Below are positions 43,124 through 53,285 of a stretch of 64,000 nt of DNA, one piece after another. The notes under the pieces were generated by a model. It saw only the letters and a program-made list of their open reading frames with translations. It ran no database searches and was not told the origin of the DNA. Source of the stretch: DDH964 sp963763205 (GTDB taxonomy: Bacteria; Desulfobacterota; Desulfuromonadia; Desulfuromonadales; DDH964); the NCBI GenBank assembly GCA_963763205.1, contig CAVXNQ010000002.1:186001-250000 (forward strand). Direction: 5' to 3'. Made by a program: the position numbers and the translations under genes. Position 1 is the stretch's first letter, and each line of letters starts with the position of its first letter.

Positions 43124-44041
43124 CTAGGCGAACATGCAGGCATCCCCCTGCCGGCTGCCGCGGCGCTCCAGTTCGGCATCGATGGCGTTGAGTATCTCCC
43201 ACTTGTTGAGGGACCACAGGGGGGCCAGCAGCAGCTCCCGGGGCCCGTCGCCGGTCAGCCGCTGCACCACCGTCCGCGGGTGCAGCCGCTCGAGAAAATC
43301 GGCGGCGAGTCCGACGTACTCCCCCTGCGTCAGGACCTTGATCGTCCCGGACTGGTAGAGTTCGCCCAGCGGCGTGCCGCGCAGCACGTGAAGGAGATGG
43401 ATCTTGACCCCGTCGACACGCAGCCGCGCCAGCTCGTCGGCGGTGGCGAGCATCGCCGCCCGATCTTCCCCGGGCAGCCCGAGGATGACGTGGACGCAGA
43501 CCCGCAGGCCCCGCTCCCGGGCCCCGGCAAAGGCCCGCAGAAAGGCCCCATAGTCGTGGCCGCGGCGCAGCCAGGCCAGGGTCCGGTCGTGGCTGCTCTG
43601 CAGCCCGAGTTCGAGCCAGAAATAAGTGCGGCGGTGGTATTCGGCCAGCAGATCGAGAACCGCCGCGGGGAGGCAGTCGGGGCGGGTGCCGACCGCCATG
43701 CCGACCACCCCCGCCACCCCCAAGGCCTCGTCGTAAAGCGGGCGCAGCGCCTCCGGCGAGGCGAAGGTGTTGGAAAAAGGTTGAAAATAGGCGAGAAAGC
43801 GCTCGGCCTTGTACTTGCGAGTCATTACCTCCCTGCCCGCCTCGAGCTGGCCGGCGATGCTCAGCCGCCGCTCGATGCCGACCGCTCCCGAGCCCCCCGG
43901 ATCGCAGAACAGGCAGCCGGAACGCTCCCGGGTACCGCCGCGGTTGGGGCAGGCAAAACCGGCGTCGATGGAGATCTTGTGCACCCGGCCGCCGAAGCGC
44001 TCCTTGAGCTCGGCCGAGAAGAGGCGATAGCGCTTTTCCAT
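43124..44041 (-). CDS. Radical SAM protein, YhcC-like (TIGR01212 type)
   Basis: 305 residues. The Fe-S cysteines are CPNRGGTRERSGCLFC, the wide-spaced form of this family rather than CX3CX2C. Other blocks: RRYRLFSAELKERFGGRVHKISIDAGF-type N-terminus, YFQPFSNTFASPEALRPLY, VGMAVGTRPDCLP, FWLELGLQSSHDRTL, GLRVCVHVILGLPGED, KIHLLHVLRGTPLGE. Function unknown in general; members are thought to act on nucleic acid or small molecules. ATG 44041 chosen because the upstream frame has no homology-like content. Transcribed divergently from the GAF kinase at 44194. Confidence 0.9.
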   Translation of the reverse strand: MEKRYRLFSAELKERFGGRVHKISIDAGFACPNRGGTRERSGCLFCDPGGSGAVGIERRLSIAGQLEAGREVMTRKYKAERFLAYFQPFSNTFASPEALRPLYDEALGVAGVVGMAVGTRPDCLPAAVLDLLAEYHRRTYFWLELGLQSSHDRTLAWLRRGHDYGAFLRAFAGARERGLRVCVHVILGLPGEDRAAMLATADELARLRVDGVKIHLLHVLRGTPLGELYQSGTIKVLTQGEYVGLAADFLERLHPRTVVQRLTGDGPRELLLAPLWSLNKWEILNAIDAELERRGSRQGDACMFA

Positions 44042-44193
44042 GCCGGCACTATGCCATTTTCCTGACCGGCGGCGCAAGCGCGTTCCCCGGCCAAGCGGGT
44101 CGGTTTCCGGCATTGCATCGCCAGCCCCCCCTGCTATACTTTCCCCGATTCTGCCCGGCCATCCGCGGATGGTCGGCCTGCGTGGGGAACATC

Positions 44194-45818
44194 GTGCCGA
44201 CCGAGTGCTGCTGGCAGAAAGAGATGATTGCCGCCGAGGAGTGCCCCTTCATCACGGCTGATGAAGGCCAGCTCCTCTTTGATCGCAAGCAGCGTTTTCT
44301 GCGCCGCTGCCTGGAATGTCCGCGCCTTCTCGAAGACTTGCGCCGCCCCGCGCGGGAGTTGGCCGGACTGACCGAGGTCTTTCCCTACGCCATCGAGGAG
44401 ATTCTCGCCCTGCGGGCCCGGCTGCAGGAGGAGCAGGGCCTTCTCGAGGCCCGCGGCCGGGAGATCAAGTTCCTCCACGAAGTCGGCCTGGTCCTGCAGA
44501 CCTCCGTCGATAAGGGCGAGGTGATCGCCATGGCCCTGACCGCCATTACCGCGGGGCAGGGGTTCGGACTCAACCGGGCGATCCTGCTGCTGGTCGATCG
44601 CAGCGACCAGAACCTCACTGGCTATTTCGCCGTCGGTCCCCGTCACCGAGAAGAAGCGGCGCATATCTGGAAAGAGCTGGAAGAGCGCGACCTGACCCTG
44701 CGGGAGATGGCGCAGCACTTCTTCGAGAAGAAAATGACCGCCGAACGGGAGCGTTTCAGCGAGCTCCTGGAGATCCTCTCCGTCCCGCTCGCCGCCGCCG
44801 ACCATCCCTTTATCCAGGTGCTGAATGCCCAGCTCTCCCGACACATCCCCGACCTCTGGCAGGAGCCGGGTTTTCCCGAAAACCAACGCGAAGCCCTCGG
44901 GGTCAACGAACTGGTCCTGGTGCCGCTGGTCAGCAAAAACCGCCGCATCGGCCTGCTGCTGGCGGACAATTTCGTCAGCGGCCGGCCGATCACCGCGGAG
45001 GACCTGCAATCCCTGGAAACCTTCGCCCAGCCCATGGCCTTCGCCATCGAACGGGCCAGCCTCTACGAACAGCTGCAACAGGAGCTGACGCGGGCGCAGG
45101 CCGCCAACCGGCGCCTCCACGAGCAGCAGGAAACCATCGTGCGCATGGAAAAGATGGCGCTGGTCGGCAGTCTGACGGCCAACATCGCCCATTCCATCCG
45201 CAACCCCTTGACGATTATCGGCGGTTTCGCCCGCACCCTGATCCGCAGCACCCCGGAGGACGACCCGAAGCGCCGCCATATCGAATCGATCCTCCGTGAA
45301 ACCCGCAGGCTCGACGAGGTTCTGCAGGAGGTGCTGGTTCATGCCGAATCGCTGCACCCGACCCTCGATTTGTGGGACGTCAACCAGCTGGTTGCCGGGA
45401 CCTATGCCGGCCTGCGCGAGGACCTGGAGCTGGCCGGCGTGGAGAGCCGCCTCGAACTGGCGCCGGTGCTGCCGCAAGTCAAGCTCGATTACAAGAAGCT
45501 CGGCTACTGTTTGCGGGCCCTGCTCGGCAACTGCCTGGCACGCCTCCCCCGGGGGGGGAGCTGACGCTGGCCACCCGATTCAACGCCGGCTGGGTGGAGA
45601 TCGTCCTGTGCGACAACGGGCCGCCCCTGGCGGGCGAAGCCCTGCGCTCCGCCCGGGCGAGTGCACCGGGCACGGCCGTCCTGGATGCCGACCTCGGGCT
45701 GTCGCTCTGTGCCCGCATCCTTGACGCCCACCAGGGAAAATTCAGTGTCGACTCCAGCCCCGAGAGCGGCACGGTGTTTACCATCAGTCTTGTCTCAGCC
45801 CAAGGAGGAACGTTATGA
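44194..45818 (+). CDS. GAF-domain sensor histidine kinase, frameshifted in a G8 run
   Basis: About 541 residues when repaired, soluble. The N-terminus has four cysteines (ECCWQ, EECPF, CLECPRLL), then a coiled coil, a GAF domain (~85-300, FLHEVGLVLQTSVDKGEVIAM to LETFAQPMAFAIERASLY), a second coiled coil, and HisKA with IAHSIRNPLTIIGGF. At 45551-45558 eight G's break the frame; nine give LPRGGELTLATRF and the HATPase end CDNGPPLAGEAL, DADLGLSLCARILDAHQGKF and GTVFTISLV. The stop overlaps the regulator's ATG (ATGA at 45815). Start: GTG 44194 with GGGGAAC upstream or ATG 44224; ATG 44113 is less likely. Confidence 0.88.
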
Positions 45819-46177
45819 CCCGTCTATTGGTCGTGGACGATGAACCGGACATCCGCTATCTCTACGCTGCCGAGTTGGAGGATGAAGGCTACCGGGTAGA
45901 TACCGCCGGCAGCGGCAGCGAGGCCGCGCAGATGCTGCAGGACAAGGATTACGACCTGGTCGTCCTCGACATCCAGATGAAGGGGGAAAGCGGTCTGCAG
46001 CTGCTGCAGAAGATCGTCCGTGAGCGCAAGGCCCTGCCGGTGATCCTCTGCACCGCCTTCAACTGCTACAAGGACGACTTCTCCTCCTGGCTGGCCGACG
46101 CCTACGTCGTCAAAAGTTCCGATCTCGGCGAACTGAAGGACGAAATCCGCAAGGTCCTGGCGAAACGCAAACAATAA
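45815..46177 (+). CDS. Receiver-only response regulator
   Basis: A 120-residue CheY-like receiver with no output domain. Acidic pocket D8-D9, phosphoacceptor D52 (VVLDIQMKGESG), T/S switch region LCTAF and lysine in YVVKSSDLGEL. The ATG overlaps the preceding kinase's stop by four bases and AAGGAGGAACG provides the ribosome site, so the pair is a dedicated two-component system. With no DNA-binding domain, it must act by protein contact or as a phosphorelay step. It precedes the polysaccharide genes by 98 bases; a link to their control is possible but unproven. Confidence 0.95.
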   Translation: MTRLLVVDDEPDIRYLYAAELEDEGYRVDTAGSGSEAAQMLQDKDYDLVVLDIQMKGESGLQLLQKIVRERKALPVILCTAFNCYKDDFSSWLADAYVVKSSDLGELKDEIRKVLAKRKQ

Positions 46178-46275
46178 CCACCCAGGGTTCGGTTTCCTAG
46201 ATTGCAGGATTCAGGAGCTTCGAGTCCCTGGCCGTTACCTGACCCCTGACCCCTTTTTCGCGCTCCGGAGGGACA

Positions 46276-48783
46276 ATGAAAGCTGTGCTCATGGCCGGCG
46301 GGTTCGGCACCCGCATCCAACCGCTGACCATCAACCTGCCCAAGCCGATGATTCCGCTGATCAACCGGCCGATCATGGCGCACATCATCGAGCTGCTCAA
46401 GCGCCACGGCATCAGCGACCTGGTGCTGCTCCTCTACCACCAGCCGGAGATCATCAAGAACTTCTTCGGCGACGGCAGCGAGTTCGGGGTGCACATCACC
46501 TACGTCACCCCGTTGGAGGATTTCGGCACCGCCGGCGCGGTCAAGGCCGCCGCCAAGTACCTCGACGAGCGCTTCCTGATCATCAGCGGCGACCTGCTCA
46601 CCGACTTCGACCTCTCGCAGGTGCTGCAGTTCCACGAGGCCAACCAGGCCCAGGCGACGATCACCCTGACCAGCGTCAAGGATCCGCTGCAGTTCGGGGT
46701 GGTGATCACCGACAAGGAAGGGAGGATCACCAAATTCCTCGAAAAACCGGGCTGGGGGGAGGTCTTCTCGGATACCATCAACACCGGCATCTACGTCGTC
46801 GAACCGGAGGTCCTCGACCTGATCCCGGCCGGAGAAAACCGGGACTGGGCCAAGGACGTCTTTCCGCAGATGCTGGCCGCGGACGCGCCCCTCTTCGGCT
46901 GCACCCTGCAAGGCTACTGGGCGGACATCGGCAACACCGATGCCTACCTCGAAGCCTCCCGCGACATCGCCGCCGGCAAGGTCGCCGTCCCGGTCCGGGA
47001 GCGCCCGCTGCGGGAGGGCCTTTACCTCGGCAACGAGGCGGAAGTCGGCGGCGACCTCTCCCGCCTCGAGGGGATGGTAGTCCTCGGCGACAACACCCAG
47101 GTCCTGGGACAGGCCCGGCTCAAGAACTGCGTGGTCGGCCGCAACTGTCTGATCGAGGACAACTGCGAGCTGGAGGACGCGGTCCTCTGGGACAACGTCT
47201 ACCTGCGGCGCGGCACCCGCATCCACGGTGCGGTCCTCTGCAACAAGGTGCGTGCCGGCCAGGGAGTGGTGATCGAAGAGGGTGCGGTGATCGGCGACGA
47301 GACGGACATCGGCGACGAAGCCTTCATCAAGAAGGACGTCAAGGTCTGGCCGCGCAAGGTCATCGAAGGGGGCGCGATCGTCACCACCAACCTGATCTGG
47401 GGGGAGAAGTGGCGCAAGAGCCTCTTCGAGGGAGCGATGGTGCGCGGCCTGACCAACGTCGAACTGACTCCGGAGTTTTCCGCCAAACTCGGCGCCGCCT
47501 ACGGCTCGACCCTTCCCAAGGACGCTTTCGTCCTCGCTGGCCGCGACGCCATCCGCGCCTCGCGGATGCTCAAGCGCTCCTTCGTCGGCGGCCTGCTGTC
47601 GGCCGGGATCAACGTCCGCGACACCAAGATGGTCTCGCTTCCCGTCCTGCGCTACAAGCTGACGACCTTCGGTGAGGTCGGCGGCATCCATTTCCGCCAG
47701 TCGCCGGAAGAGCCGGCAGCCACCGAGATCATCTTCTTCGACGGTGAGGGGAACGAGATTTCCTCATCGATGGCCAAGGGGATCGAACGCGTCTTCTTCA
47801 AGGAGAATTTCCGCCGGGTGCACTTCTCCGATCCGGGCGGCATTTCCGAGATCCCGAAGATCTACGACTACTACCGCGAGGGCTATCTGCGCGCCCTGGA
47901 CGGCGAGACGCTGCGCCGCGCGGCTCCCAAGGTGGTCATCGATCTCAACCACTCGCCGGCCGGCGACCTGCTGCCGGGGCTGCTCAACCAGCTCGGCTGC
48001 GAGGTTATCGAGCTCAACTCGCATCTTCTGGAGAGCAAGAGCGGCAGCAACCCGGAGCAGGTGCGGCGCGCCATGGACCAGCTCTCGCGGATCGTCGCCA
48101 CCCTCGGCGCCACCGCCGGTTTCTGGCTCGGCCCTTCCGGCGAGCGCATGAAGCTGATCGACGAGACCGGCACCGTTCTCACCGATCTCGAGGCGCTGAC
48201 CACCCTTACCTCCCTGGTCTGCCGGGGCGGCGTCCAGGGGTCGCTGGCGATTCCGGTGGCCGCGCCGATGACCGTCGAGGACCTCGCCACCGGCGCCGGC
48301 ATGACCGTCAAACGCACCAAGAGCGACGGCCGCTCCCTGGTGGAGGCTGGCCGCGAAACCCAGGTGCAGTTCACCGCCGCCATGGACGGGCGCTTCGCCT
48401 TTCCCCACTTCCAGGCCAACTTCGATGCCCTGTTCACCGTCGGCAAGGTCCTCGAACTGATTGCCCGCAGTGGCTGCAGTCTCGGCCAGCTGCGGCGGGA
48501 ACTGCCCCGGCGCGCCTACCGCAGCCTGCAGCTCCCCTGCTCCTGGGACTACAAGGGGGGGATCATGCGGCGCATGAGCGAAGACTCGGTCGACCTCGAA
48601 GCCTCCTTCATCGACGGCGTCAAGGTCGATCTCGGCGATGCCTGGGCGCTGGTTCTCCCGGACCAGCACCGTCCCCTGGTGCATATCGTCACCGAAGCCT
48701 TTGAAGAAAACCGTGCGGAGGAGCTCCTCGAAACCTACCGGCGCAAAGTCGAAAGCTGGAAACTGGAACTGGCCGGAGCGTAA
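46276..48783 (+). CDS. Sugar nucleotidyltransferase / phosphomannomutase fusion
   Basis: 835 residues in three parts. 1-~235: nucleotidyltransferase fold with AGGFGTRIQPLT, LPKPMIPLINRP, GDLLTDFDL and FLEKPGWGEVFSDTINTGIY. ~250-350: left-handed beta-helix hexapeptide repeats (VVGRNCLIEDNCELEDAVLWDNV). ~380-835: phosphohexomutase-like domains, where the usual phosphoserine loop TASHNP reads FRQSPEEP, keeping a serine, and the metal loop is altered, so mutase activity is uncertain. Such proteins are annotated as mannose-1-phosphate guanylyltransferases and often sit in glycogen clusters of cyanobacteria and Geobacter. ATG 46276 follows GGAGGGACA. First of a run with galT, GH13 and glgA. Confidence 0.9.
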   Translation: MKAVLMAGGFGTRIQPLTINLPKPMIPLINRPIMAHIIELLKRHGISDLVLLLYHQPEIIKNFFGDGSEFGVHITYVTPLEDFGTAGAVKAAAKYLDERFLIISGDLLTDFDLSQVLQFHEANQAQATITLTSVKDPLQFGVVITDKEGRITKFLEKPGWGEVFSDTINTGIYVVEPEVLDLIPAGENRDWAKDVFPQMLAADAPLFGCTLQGYWADIGNTDAYLEASRDIAAGKVAVPVRERPLREGLYLGNEAEVGGDLSRLEGMVVLGDNTQVLGQARLKNCVVGRNCLIEDNCELEDAVLWDNVYLRRGTRIHGAVLCNKVRAGQGVVIEEGAVIGDETDIGDEAFIKKDVKVWPRKVIEGGAIVTTNLIWGEKWRKSLFEGAMVRGLTNVELTPEFSAKLGAAYGSTLPKDAFVLAGRDAIRASRMLKRSFVGGLLSAGINVRDTKMVSLPVLRYKLTTFGEVGGIHFRQSPEEPAATEIIFFDGEGNEISSSMAKGIERVFFKENFRRVHFSDPGGISEIPKIYDYYREGYLRALDGETLRRAAPKVVIDLNHSPAGDLLPGLLNQLGCEVIELNSHLLESKSGSNPEQVRRAMDQLSRIVATLGATAGFWLGPSGERMKLIDETGTVLTDLEALTTLTSLVCRGGVQGSLAIPVAAPMTVEDLATGAGMTVKRTKSDGRSLVEAGRETQVQFTAAMDGRFAFPHFQANFDALFTVGKVLELIARSGCSLGQLRRELPRRAYRSLQLPCSWDYKGGIMRRMSEDSVDLEASFIDGVKVDLGDAWALVLPDQHRPLVHIVTEAFEENRAEELLETYRRKVESWKLELAGA

Positions 48784-48812
48784 GATTTGGAACGCGAGCC
48801 GTCGGGAATAGT

Positions 48813-49853
48813 ATGTCGCAACTGCGCTGGGACCCGCTGAAGAAGAGCTGGGTGATCATCACCCGCAGCCCGGGTCGGGGTCCCCGGGACTATTACCAGG
48901 AACGGGAACAGATCCAGCTCGAAACCTGCCCGTTCTGCTATGGTCAGGAGGGCCGGGGCACCCACGAGGTCTTCGCCCTGCGCCCTGCCGGCGGCCCTGC
49001 CGACACCCCCGGCTGGAAGGTGCGGGTAATCCCCAACAAGTACCCGATCCTGCGCATCGAAGGGAGTCTGGAACCGAAGGGGAGCGGCCTCTACGAGTCG
49101 ATGGACGGCTTCGGCGCCCACGAGATCATCATCGAAAATCCCGACCACAGCCGCCACCTGGCGCAGCTGACCAGCGCCGAGATCTGCGACGTCCTGCGCG
49201 CCTGGCGGGCGCGGCTCCTCGACCTGCGCCGGGACGAACGGTTTCGCTACCTCATGATCTTCAAAAACCACGGCCTCGAAGCCGGAGCGGGTATTCCCCA
49301 CTCCCACTGCCAGTTGATCGGGCTGCCGATCACGCCGCCGGTGATCGTCTCCGAACTGGGGGCCTGTCGCAGCTATTTCCAGCGCCATGGCCGCTGCCTG
49401 GTCTGTGCCGTGCTCGATCAGGAGGTGCGCGAAGGGGTACGGGTGATCCGCAATGACGGCCGTTTCCTGGTCTTCTCCCCCTTCGCTGCGGCCTCCCCCT
49501 TTGAACTGCGCATCGTCCCGTTGCAGCATGCCCACGACTTCGCGCTGCTCGACGACCAGACGCTGGAGGCATTGGCGGCCGCCCTGGGCGATACCCTGCT
49601 GCGCTTCCTTGCCGTCCTGCACGATCCGCCCTACAACTTTATCCTCCACAGTGCCCCGCCGATGCACCTGCGCCCCGGGCACCCCCACTACTGGGGCTCG
49701 CTGCCCCAGGACTACCACTGGCACCTCGAAGTGGTGCCGCGGCTGACCCGGATTGCCGGATTCGAGCGCGGCACCGGCTTCTACATGAACCCGACTCCGC
49801 CGGAAACCGCTTCCCGCCATCTGCGGGAGGCCGACCTGAGTCTTTATCGCTGA
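48813..49853 (+). CDS. galT: GalT-family hexose-1-phosphate nucleotidyltransferase
   Basis: 346 residues of the HIT superfamily. The catalytic histidine triad is H163-S-H165-C-Q167 in GAGIPHSHCQLIG; a zinc-site pair is CPFC near residue 38 with a second pair CLVC. N-terminus LRWDPLKKSWVIITRSPGRGP is typical of bacterial GalT. The enzyme swaps UMP (or another NMP) between hexose-1-phosphates; in glycogen clusters relatives act as ADP- or UDP-glucose phosphorylases or transferases, so galactose need not be the substrate. Twenty-nine bases after the fusion gene, 16 before the GH13 gene. No galK or galE seen nearby. Confidence 0.93.
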   Translation: MSQLRWDPLKKSWVIITRSPGRGPRDYYQEREQIQLETCPFCYGQEGRGTHEVFALRPAGGPADTPGWKVRVIPNKYPILRIEGSLEPKGSGLYESMDGFGAHEIIIENPDHSRHLAQLTSAEICDVLRAWRARLLDLRRDERFRYLMIFKNHGLEAGAGIPHSHCQLIGLPITPPVIVSELGACRSYFQRHGRCLVCAVLDQEVREGVRVIRNDGRFLVFSPFAAASPFELRIVPLQHAHDFALLDDQTLEALAAALGDTLLRFLAVLHDPPYNFILHSAPPMHLRPGHPHYWGSLPQDYHWHLEVVPRLTRIAGFERGTGFYMNPTPPETASRHLREADLSLYR

Positions 49854-49869
49854 TTGCATCGGAATTGCC

Positions 49870-52800
49870 GTGAACAAATACTCTCCCCCCACCTTGCCGG
49901 CCGCCCAGCGCTATTTTCCCCTCGGCTTCCCGCTGAATACCCAGGCCATCCGGGAACTCGACCTGCCCCGACAGGTTCTCGTCCCTGCGCCGGACCGGCG
50001 GCTCTTCGCCCTGCGCGATGTCGCCGACCGGCTGCAGCGCTGTCAGCCGGGCACCGCGGTCCGTGCCGGAGAACTCAACCTGCTCGCCCTGCTCTGCACC
50101 GCCCAGCGCCTGGTGATCGCCCGCTACCTGGCGGCCCGCGAGGGGCGCCTCGAGGGGCGCGGGCTGATCCTGGCCGGCACGCTTTGCCCCCTGGACGGCT
50201 GGCCGCCGGTGGCAGCCAGCTTCGTGGCGTCCTTCCCTCCCCCTGGGAGCCGACGGCGGCACCTCCCGACCTGCCGGAGCTGGTGGCCACGGAACTGCTG
50301 GTGCTGGCGACCCAGGTCGACAACCGCGCCGCGCAAGCGTTCCGGCCGCTGTTCGATCCGGCCGCCCTCGACGCCGCCTGCCCCTGGCGGCAGATCCTCT
50401 CTGAACTCGACCGCCACCTGGCCCGGGAACGCCGTCCGGGCCGCCTCGGCGGTTCGCTTCTCGCCCTGCTGCGCGAACCGCTGGCGGCCGCCCCGGACTC
50501 CCTCGCCGGCCAGCTGCGCTACGTCCGCCAGGCCTGGCGGGATTTTTTGCCCGCGGAGCTACTGGTCGATCTGGAGACCGCCTTCGCCATTCTCGAAGAG
50601 GAGCAAACCCGGCGCGGCGGCGGTCCCGGTGAAATCCCGGTGCCGCGCTTCGGCGCCGCCGGTGGCGGCTTCGAGGCGGAGGCCTTCTCCCGCGACGCCG
50701 ACTGGATGAGCAGTACGGTGCTAATCGCCAAGTCGGTCTACGTCTGGCTCGACCAGCTCTCCCGCCACTACCGGCGGGCGGTGACCCGTCTCGACCAGAT
50801 TCCCGGCGAGGAACTCGACCGCTTGGCGCGCTGGGGCTTTTCCGCCCTGTGGCTGATCGGCCTGTGGCGCCGCTCGACCGCCTCCCAGTGGATCAAGCAG
50901 CGCATGGGCAACCCCGAAGCGGTCGCTTCGGCCTATTCGCTGGAGGACTACGTGGTCGCCGACGATCTCGGCGGCGATGCGGCGCTCGCCGTCCTCGAAG
51001 CCGAGTGCCGGCGGCGGGGGATTCGCCTCGCCTGCGACGTCGTCCCCAACCATACCGGCATCGACTCGCGCTGGGTGCGCGAACATCCGGACTGGTTCAT
51101 CCAGGTCGAGCACCCACCCTACCCGGCCTACCGCTTTTCCGGCCCCGACCTCTCATCCGATCCGGCCATCGAGTTGCGCATCGAGGACGGCTACTGGGAT
51201 CACTCGGACGCCGCGGTGGTCTTCCAGCGCCGCGACCGGCATGGCGGCAGCGTGCGCTACCTCTACCACGGCAACGACGGCACCCACATGCCCTGGAACG
51301 ACACCGCCCAGCTCAATTTCCTGCTGCCCCAGGTGCGCGAGGCGATGATCGGCACCATCCTCCGGGTCGCCCGGCGCTTCCGCATCATCCGCTTCGATGC
51401 CGCCATGACCCTCGCCAAGCGCCATTTCCAGCGCCTCTGGTTCCCCCTCCCCGGCGGCGGCGCCGGCGTGCCGAGCCGCGCCGAACACGCCCTGAACCGG
51501 GAGGCTTTCGAAGCCGCCTTCCCCGTCGAGTTCTGGCGCGAGGTGGTCGACCGGGTCGCCGCCGAGGTCCCCGACACCCTGCTGCTGGCCGAGGCCTTCT
51601 GGCTGATGGAGGGCTATTTCGTCCGCACCCTGGGGATGCACCGGGTCTACAACAGTGCCTTCATGCACATGCTCAAGGACGAGGACAATGCCAAATACCG
51701 CAGCGTCCTGAAGAACGTCCTCGAGTACAATCCCGAGATCCTCAAGCGCTTCGTCAACTTCATGAACAATCCCGACGAGGCGACCGCCGTCGAGCAGTTC
51801 GGCAAGGGGGACAAGTACTTCGGCGTCGCGGTGCTCCTCGCCACCCTGCCGGGGCTGCCGATGTTCGGCCACGGCCAGATCGAGGGGCTGCGCGAGAAGT
51901 ACGGCATGGAATACCGCCGCGCCTACTGGGACGAGGCTCCCGATGCCGGCTTCATCGCCCACCACGAGGCGCAGATCTGCCCGCTGTTGCGCCACCGTTA
52001 CCGGTTCAGCGAGGCCGCCGAATTCGAGCTCTTCGACTTCGAAAGCGGCGGCAACGTCAACGAGGACGTCTTCGCCTTCAGCAACGCCGGCGGCGGCGAG
52101 CGCACCCTGGTGGTCTATCACAACCGCGCCGCGCAAACCGGCGGTTGGCTGCGCCGCGCCGTTGCCAAAGCGGTCCCCGACAGCAGCGGCCAGCGGCATC
52201 CCCGGCAGACCGACCTGGCCACCGCCCTCGGCATCGTCCCCGGGCAGTCCCGGCTCTGGCGCTGGCAAGAGCACCGCAGCGGCCACGAATATCTTTTCGC
52301 TGCCGATGAGCTGGCCGGCGACGGTCTCTATCTGCAGCTTGACGCCTACGACTACCGGGTCTTCACCGGTCTGCGCCCGCAGCCTGACGAGGACGGCCTC
52401 TGGACGGAACTGGCCCGCCAGCTGGCCGGCCGCGGCGTGCCGGATCTCGACCACGAACGACGCCGGCTGCGTTACCGGGAGCTCACGGCCCGCCTGCAGC
52501 TCCTCTTCGCCCCCGAGACACCTTGGCCGGTCCCCGCCCCGCCCGAGGGAGAGGAGAGCCCTGCCGCTGACGAAGTCCGCAACGAGGAACTGCGCCAGCG
52601 CCTGACTCTTTGCTGCCAGGCCCTGGCAGCGGCGGCCGGCGCCCCGGGCAGTGCCGCCGCCGGTGCCGAAGCCGTCCTTGCCGATCTCGAAGCCATCGCC
52701 ACGGCCCTCCACCCGCTCAGTCCCTCGGCGCAGCTGCGCGCCCGCATCGCCGAACTCGTGCACCTGCTCGGGCCGGGGGTGCCGCCGGCGCCGCTCCATC

Positions 52801-53285
52801 CGCTGCTGATCGCCCTGTTGGTGTTCGATCGCGGCAGCGAACTGCATCCCGAAGCGGACGCGGCGGCGCGGGCCGCCGCCTGGAGTGCCGAATTCCTGCT
52901 CGAAGAGGCTTTCCCCCCCGGGGCTCCCCCGGCGCCCGCCCCCCTCCTCACCCTGCTGCTGCGCCACCGCGCGGCCTGGACGGCGACTGCCGACCGGTCC
53001 GGCGAACTCTTCGCCAACCCTGATGCGGCTGCTTACCTCCAGGTCCATCGAGCCGCCGGACAGGTCTGGTTCACCCGCGAACGCGCCTTGGCCCTTATCG
53101 ACGGGCTGAGCCTGGCTGGGCTGCTGGTTATCTGCCGGGACGTGGTCCAATCGCTGCCGACCTTGAACAGCCGCCTGGCCGCCCTGAATGAGCGCCGACA
53201 GGAACTGATCCGCCGCACCGAAACGGCCGGCTATCGTCTCGATCTTTTTCTCGCCTCAGCCGACAGCGCAAGGAGCAGCCGATGA
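49870..53285 (+). CDS. GH13 alpha-amylase-family enzyme (~1138 aa), frameshifted
   Basis: A large glycoside hydrolase of family 13. Start GTG 49870 (MNKYSPPTLPAAQRYFPLGF); N-terminal ~280 residues are helical and unlike known binding domains. The frame breaks in a five-C run at 50239-50243; six C give FPPPWEPTAAPPDLPELV. Barrel motifs: I DVVPNHTGID, II IIRFDAAMTL (nucleophile Asp), III LLLAEAFWLM (acid Glu), IV FVNFMNNPDEATA. ~C-terminal 400 residues carry a beta-sandwich and a helical domain. The TGA overlaps glgA's ATG (53282) by four bases. Role: making or trimming alpha-glucan together with GlgA; exact reaction (hydrolase, transferase) unknown. Confidence 0.88.

Noticed and set aside
51153..53150. 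665-codon minus-strand frame opposite the GH13 gene
   Set aside because: Antisense shadow; the sense strand carries all GH13 motifs.
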